From positions 1,426,001-1,490,000 of the forward strand of contig NZ_JBHUOQ010000001.1 of NCBI RefSeq assembly GCF_042686195.1: 64,000 nt of DNA, written 5' to 3'. Made by a program: the position numbers and the translations under genes. Position 1 is the first letter of the stretch; every line of letters begins with the position of its first letter. This document shows positions 60,232 to 64,000 of this stretch, in pieces. Below the pieces are notes generated by a model that was given only the letters and a program-made list of their open reading frames with translations, had not been told where the DNA came from and did no database searches. The DNA is from Corticicoccus populi (GTDB lineage: Bacteria > Bacillota > Bacilli > Staphylococcales > Salinicoccaceae).

Positions 60232-61146
60232 ATGAATAGTAAACTAAAATTTATCGTAAATGTCTTACCTGTCGTGTTAGTCCCTTTATTTCTCGGCAGA
60301 AAGAAAATAAAAGAGCATCCGGATATTGAAAAACTCAGTGATGCTTCAAAATCTGCTTATACAACTGTCAAAGATAAAAGCATTGACACTGCAGGCACGA
60401 TAAAAGATAAAAGCGTCTCAGCTTACGAAACAAGCAGACACACTTATGATGTCGTGAGCGACAAAGTTTCCGAAACAAAACAAAGTATTCAGGAAAAAAG
60501 AGAAGCGAGAAAACAATTAAAAGAAGAAAAAAGAAAAAATCAGCTGAAAGAAGAAAATTCACTCAGCTTAACCGACATTCCAAAAATGATGAAGTCACAC
60601 ACTTCACTTTCAAATGAAGAAAAAATGCGCGGTATGCTGGTGAGTGATAAAGTACTGCATACCTCACCTCTTTTATTAGAAGCCGGTCACAAAGAGATTA
60701 ACTCTAATCATCCGGCAATTTATGATTATGATAAAGATATTTCATCTGAGGATACTTCGTTTGATGAGGAACAACTTGCTTTAACTGTACAAAGTTTTGA
60801 TGATACACTGAACAAGGAAGAAAATAACCATGCAGAAGAGGAGAAAGACATGACACACATTAACAACGTTCAGGACGAATATTTTAACAGAGTGAAGGAT
60901 CACGAAAAAAATATCGAGGCGTTTAACAACAGCCATCTTTTCCTGAGACACCGTGAATCTCTTGCACCTAACTTAAAGACTGAAGATGAAAGTACTGTTC
61001 TGGAGCACTCCGCGCTGTTTCAAAGGCATCGTGAGCAGGCAGAATCCCACATTGAAAAAATGGGAAGAAGAACTTCAATTGACAGCAATATGAAGCGTTC
61101 CAAACATCAAAAAAAATTAGACAGCAAACTGAAGAAAGCACGTTAA
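60232..61146 (+). CDS. Putative sigma-B-dependent stress protein, unknown family
   Basis: This 304-residue, highly charged protein has an N-terminal hydrophobic stretch (residues 5-21) and repeated helical segments resembling YtxH or LEA-type stress proteins (TTVKDKSIDTAGTIKDKSVS and YDVVSDKVSETKQSIQEK). A very basic Lys/Glu/Arg coiled region, an acidic middle and a basic C-terminus (KHQKKLDSKLKKAR) follow. Two later segments share a motif NSHLFLRHRESL and HSALFQRHREQAE. It may be membrane-anchored. No enzyme motif is seen. ATG follows TTGGAGG, and the exact sigma-B promoter suggests stress induction. Confidence 0.75.
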   Translation: MNSKLKFIVNVLPVVLVPLFLGRKKIKEHPDIEKLSDASKSAYTTVKDKSIDTAGTIKDKSVSAYETSRHTYDVVSDKVSETKQSIQEKREARKQLKEEKRKNQLKEENSLSLTDIPKMMKSHTSLSNEEKMRGMLVSDKVLHTSPLLLEAGHKEINSNHPAIYDYDKDISSEDTSFDEEQLALTVQSFDDTLNKEENNHAEEEKDMTHINNVQDEYFNRVKDHEKNIEAFNNSHLFLRHRESLAPNLKTEDESTVLEHSALFQRHREQAESHIEKMGRRTSIDSNMKRSKHQKKLDSKLKKAR

Positions 61147-61176
61147 AATTTGGAACCTGCAACAGGAGTGACGACT

Positions 61177-61773
61177 ATGAACATTAAATCTATGACTGTA
61201 TACTGCGGGGCTGCTTACGGGGTGAATCCCGCATATGAAAAAGCGGCTTATGAATTTGGCCGATCCCTCGCAGAAAAAGAAATCAAACTTGTTTACGGCG
61301 GCGGTGCACTCGGTTTGATGGGCAGTATCGCAAACGGTGTACTTGAAAACGGCGGTGAAGTCACGGGCGTGATGCCGAGATTTCTAACTGAAAGAGAAGC
61401 CGCACATCCTGGAGTTGAGGACATGCGCATCGTGGAAACAATGCATGAACGTAAGACACTCCTTGAGGGTCTCGGGGACGCAATTGTTGCCCTTCCCGGC
61501 GGTGCCGGAACGCTTGAAGAACTTTTTGAAGTGTTTACATGGGGGCAGATTGGTCTTCATAAAAAACCAATAGGAATATTGAACACTGAAAATTTCTATG
61601 ATGATTTAATCAACATGTTTCATAAACTTGTAGACAGCGGCTTTCTTGAAGAACGCTACATGTCGCAGATATTCGTTGACAATTCTCTTGATGATTTACT
61701 GCAGCAGTTTAACTCTCACGTACCTGCAAGCGTCCGAACTTATAAAGATCTAGTAAAAAGACACCGTTCATAA
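61177..61773 (+). CDS. LOG-family nucleotide phosphoribohydrolase
   Basis: This 198-residue protein of the LOG (TIGR00730, YvdD) family was formerly called lysine-decarboxylase-like. The signature LPGGAGTLEELFEV and the YGGGALGLMG loop form the nucleoside-5'-phosphate site, with Arg and Glu of MHERKTLLE in catalysis. In plants and other organisms these enzymes release free cytokinin bases; here cleavage of AMP-like nucleotides is plausible. The ATG at 61177 follows CAGGAGTGA. It lies downstream of the sigma-B gene and is probably co-transcribed. Confidence 0.92.
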   Translation: MNIKSMTVYCGAAYGVNPAYEKAAYEFGRSLAEKEIKLVYGGGALGLMGSIANGVLENGGEVTGVMPRFLTEREAAHPGVEDMRIVETMHERKTLLEGLGDAIVALPGGAGTLEELFEVFTWGQIGLHKKPIGILNTENFYDDLINMFHKLVDSGFLEERYMSQIFVDNSLDDLLQQFNSHVPASVRTYKDLVKRHRS

Positions 61774-61794
61774 TTTGAAACGGTGTCCTTTTTT
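61756..61794. terminator. Bidirectional terminator (LOG gene / GNAT gene)
   Basis: The GACACCGTT/AACGGTGTC stem is flanked by A and T runs, followed by TTTTTT on the plus strand. It overlaps the ends of two convergent genes. Confidence 0.85.
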
Positions 61795-62331
61795 CAGCTC
61801 TATTTTATATACAACCTGTCGTTTTAGAGAATGTCCGTCCTCTATCAGAGGATGATTAAATACATCCACTTCATCCATACCAATTTTTTTCATAATATTG
61901 ATAGAGGGAAAATTCCTTTTTGAAGCATAGGCATACACTTCTTTGATATCTGTATTCCGTTGAATAAATTTCAACACACCTACAGCAGCTTCAGTCGCAA
62001 ACCCCTGGTTCCAATGCTTTTTCATAAAACGCCAGCCGATTTCAATACACGGGAGAAACTCGAGATTAAAATCACCGTCCTCTTCTAAAACCTGGACACC
62101 CGTAAAACCGATGAATTCACCGGTATCACGCCGCTCCACTGCAAACAAACCAAAGCCCCTGTCTTCAATATCTTTTTGAGCATCAAAAATAAACTGTCTC
62201 GACACTTCAACCGGGACAGTATCCGGGAAATAACGGCGGACATCCGGATCCATATTCATAGATATAAAGACTGGAATATCACTGTTCTTCCAGTCTCTTA
62301 AAATCAGACGCTTTGTTTTAATGTATTTCAT
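61768..62331 (-). CDS. GNAT-family N-acetyltransferase (RimJ-like)
   Basis: This 187-residue acetyltransferase has the RimJ/RimL layout: TKRLILRDWKNSDIPVFISM at the start, FGLFAVERRDTGEFIGFTG, the acetyl-CoA loop HWNQGFATEAAVGVLKF and a C-terminal NFPSINIMKKIGM. It could modify a ribosomal protein, a peptide or a small molecule. The ATG at 62331 with GAGG 6 bases upstream is preferred; a longer TTG frame to 62376 adds a basic, non-family tail. Confidence 0.88.
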   Translation of the reverse strand: MKYIKTKRLILRDWKNSDIPVFISMNMDPDVRRYFPDTVPVEVSRQFIFDAQKDIEDRGFGLFAVERRDTGEFIGFTGVQVLEEDGDFNLEFLPCIEIGWRFMKKHWNQGFATEAAVGVLKFIQRNTDIKEVYAYASKRNFPSINIMKKIGMDEVDVFNHPLIEDGHSLKRQVVYKIELKKGHRFKL

Positions 62332-62389
62332 ATTCAGCCTCAACCAATTCTTCTTATTATTCATAAAACTGTTCAAAATTCAGCGTAGA

Positions 62390-62704
62390 CTATTTTGGAT
62401 GACTCATACGATGATAGCTGATTAACTGCACTTTAAACGCTTCTTTTTCAAAGTGATAATCACTCAATTGTTGTTTTTTTTCTGTTGTTGCCACGACATC
62501 CACATAATCCGTAACATGTGATAATTGAAATTTGATGTTAAAATACTCTGTATTATTTTCAAGGTCCGGTTTGTAACCGATAATCCTTTTAACTTGTCCT
62601 GTAACATCCTCAAGTTTTGAACCGACAATGGATTCAATCTCTTTTCCGAGTTCATCCAGTTGAAATGTTTCTCCTTCAATCATGCCAAATTTTCTCTCAA
62701 ACAC
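62390..62704 (-). CDS. Hypothetical small soluble protein
   Basis: This protein of about 104 residues, mixed alpha/beta in character, has no signal peptide or membrane segment (GMIEGETFQLDELGKEIESI, NIKFQLSHVTDYVDVVATTE). I do not recognise a family. The start is GTG at 62704 with a poor ribosome site; an ATG at codon 8 (62683) is an alternative. It lies 43 bases downstream of a small lipoprotein gene. Confidence 0.55.
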   Translation of the reverse strand: MFERKFGMIEGETFQLDELGKEIESIVGSKLEDVTGQVKRIIGYKPDLENNTEYFNIKFQLSHVTDYVDVVATTEKKQQLSDYHFEKEAFKVQLISYHRMSHPK

Positions 62705-62747
62705 AACGCATCCATCCTCACCTGAAATTTTTCTTATCTATTTTACT

Positions 62748-63032
62748 TTAACTGCCCTCATCAGAATTTTCTTCATTTTCCTCTGAATCTGTTTCTTCTG
62801 CTTCCTGATTATCTTCTTCAGAAGTATCTTCCTCCGGCCTTAAAGCATTAAGTTCCTGTTCTTTCGACTCTATGTTCTGATCCAGTGTATCATTCTCACT
62901 GCGAATGGACTGAATTTCACTTTCCAGTGCACTGATATCTTTATTCACCTGTTCTAAGTCTTTACTGGCCTGTGATTCTTCACTACAGCCCGCAAGTGCG
63001 AGGAGTAACGCCCCGATAATTAACTTTCTCAA
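62748..63032 (-). CDS. Small coiled-coil lipoprotein
   Basis: This 94-residue lipoprotein has a short signal and lipobox LAGC (Cys16). A coiled coil follows (KDLEQVNKDISALESEIQSI, then NTLDQNIESKEQEL in effect) and the tail is extremely acidic and Glu/Asp/Ser-rich. It would be anchored outside the membrane by Lgt. No known family or partner is evident. ATG follows GGGGAG. Confidence 0.72.
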   Translation of the reverse strand: MRKLIIGALLLALAGCSEESQASKDLEQVNKDISALESEIQSIRSENDTLDQNIESKEQELNALRPEEDTSEEDNQEAEETDSEENEENSDEGS

Positions 63033-63125
63033 GTGATTCTCCCCTTTATCAAATAGATTAAAATAATTATATCATTCCTTAAGTATTTAAGTAAGTTATC
63101 CACTGGTAAACAACGGGAGAAAATC

Positions 63126-63158
63126 AAAAAAACCGGAAATCAAATTGATTTCCGGTTT
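63126..63158 (-). terminator. Terminator after oligopeptide-binding gene
   Basis: The near-perfect palindrome AAACCGGAAATCAA/TTGATTTCCGGTTT is followed by a T run on the minus strand, 11 bases after the stop. Confidence 0.9.
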
Positions 63159-63168
63159 TAAATATTAA

Positions 63169-64000
63169 TTACTGATTAATTGTTACATCATGCAGCTGAT
63201 AAATACCTAGAGCATCCACTTCAAAGTTTTCAACTTCGTTACGAACACCTGTCAGTTCATCCTGATGGTGAATATTAATCTGTGGTTCAAGTTCAGCTAA
63301 TAAAGTCTGAAGCTCAGAGTAAATTGCCAAACGCTCGTCCGGGTCAGTTTCCTGACGGCCCGCTTCAAGTAATTCATCTACTTGATCATCACTTAGGAAT
63401 GAACGGTTACCCGGGTCACCATGCATGGATGAATGGAATAATGAGTACAGACCATAATCCGCATCGCCTGTTACAGTAGACCAGCCAAGTACATACATGT
63501 CATGTTCTCCTGCTGCAGTTTCTTCCAAATATGCACCCCATTCACGCTGCTGCACATCAACATCAATGTTAATTTCCTGAAGTGCTTCCTGCAGGAAGAT
63601 TGCTGTGTCAACACGTTCCGGGCTGTCATTTGTTAAGATTTCAAGTGAGAATCCGTCTTCATGTCCAGCTTCCGCCATCAATTCTTTTGCACGATCAAGA
63701 TCATACTCGATACCTTCTGCATTCTCATCATAACCGAACACATCCGGCGCTAAAGGACCGCGTGCCGGTGCACCTACACCGTTATAAATCCCTTCAATGA
63801 TTGCTTCACGGTCAGTCGCATAAGAAATTGCCTGACGTACTAATGGATCATTTAATGGTTCTTTTTCAGTGTTAAATCCTACATAAGATAATGAGAGTAA
63901 CGGCTGCTGATTCAAATAAGTTTCCGGATGTGAATCTACACGGTCAACATTATTTGTTTCTGTCTTACCTACAATATGAGAAGAACCAGATTCCAGTTCC
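63169..64000 (-). CDS. Oligopeptide ABC transporter substrate-binding protein, C-terminal part
   Basis: The open frame continues through the right edge, so only the C-terminal 276 residues or so are visible and the N-terminus is outside. It is a family 5 solute-binding protein (OppA/DppA/AppA type). Characteristic segments are LSYVGFNTEKEPLNDPLVRQ, AISYATDREAIIEGIYNGVG, APARGPLAPDVFGYD and REWGAYLEETAAGEHDMYVLGW. The full protein would be an exported lipoprotein that delivers peptides, or less often nickel or another ligand, to an ABC importer. The transporter genes are not in the window. Confidence 0.93.
   Translation of the reverse strand, partial: ELESGSSHIVGKTETNNVDRVDSHPETYLNQQPLLSLSYVGFNTEKEPLNDPLVRQAISYATDREAIIEGIYNGVGAPARGPLAPDVFGYDENAEGIEYDLDRAKELMAEAGHEDGFSLEILTNDSPERVDTAIFLQEALQEINIDVDVQQREWGAYLEETAAGEHDMYVLGWSTVTGDADYGLYSLFHSSMHGDPGNRSFLSDDQVDELLEAGRQETDPDERLAIYSELQTLLAELEPQINIHHQDELTGVRNEVENFEVDALGIYQLHDVTINQ

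Noticed and set aside
1..64000. Prophage, insertion sequences, CRISPR arrays, tRNA or rRNA genes
   Set aside because: No integrase, transposase, phage structural gene, repeated spacer pattern or tRNA/rRNA-like sequence was found on reading the window.

Overview
The window is a dense chromosomal segment of a low-GC Gram-positive bacterium of the family Staphylococcaceae. The gene order trxB / TPR protein / acetyltransferase / lgt / hprK / uvrA-uvrB / csbA / cccB / prfB / secA / hpf / comFC-comFA / degV / yvyE / tagO / LCP / GGDEF protein / murB / sst siderophore transporter / nrdFEI is the conserved backbone I know from Staphylococcus, and in part from Bacillus subtilis. Supporting traits are a class Ib ribonucleotide reductase, bacillithiol-linked YtxJ, and Gram-positive LexA, Fur and SigB sites. 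Protein divergence, a yvlB homologue kept between uvrA and hprK, and a Moco cluster joined to phoPR suggest a non-aureus relative (Salinicoccus/Jeotgalicoccus/Macrococcus-like). That genus-level guess is inference. I saw no tRNA, rRNA, CRISPR array, prophage, insertion sequence or other mobile element.

Layout. Positions 1-20635 run almost entirely on the minus strand: envelope lipidation (lgt), carbon control (hprK), excision repair (uvrBA with a LexA box), a thiol-disulfide protein, a secreted NlpC/P60 hydrolase with a WalR-type box, a lipoprotein cytochrome c, RF2 with its programmed frameshift, SecA, the ribosome hibernation factor, the ComF DNA-uptake ATPase pair and a DegV fatty-acid-binding protein. 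Positions 20736-27252 mix strands: YvyE, TagO, an LCP ligase, a GGDEF membrane protein, YtxJ, small membrane and lipoproteins, and MurB. Positions 27430-31310 are a Fur-boxed catechol-siderophore importer (sstABCD-like). Positions 31485-38318 hold three oxidoreductase-type genes, a YtkA-like lipoprotein and nrdIEF with both NrdR and LexA boxes.

Positions 38697-48186 carry transporters (DMT, MFS), RecQ, a reduced PxpB/PxpC pair, small membrane proteins including a tandem paralogue pair, a CNNM/CorC-family Mg2+-exporter-like protein with a short upstream reading frame, and a second DegV. Positions 48246-51352 encode CydDC. Positions 51399-57477 hold a complete molybdenum-cofactor pathway from MoaA to MobA/MobB, with moaC divergent. 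Positions 57662-60132 encode PhoPR. After this come a gene behind an exact SigB-type promoter, a LOG-family nucleotide hydrolase, a GNAT acetyltransferase, two small unknown proteins and the C-terminal part of an oligopeptide-binding protein.

Most of the window is conserved housekeeping DNA. The least explained items are a 40-codon upstream frame with an ATT start and ideal ribosome binding site ahead of the CorC-family gene (47027-47149), the tandem membrane/coiled-coil paralogues (45016-45606), the single-domain PxpB (42463-42723), the combined SOS/NrdR control region of nrdIEF, and the SigB-controlled unknown protein at 60232-61146.
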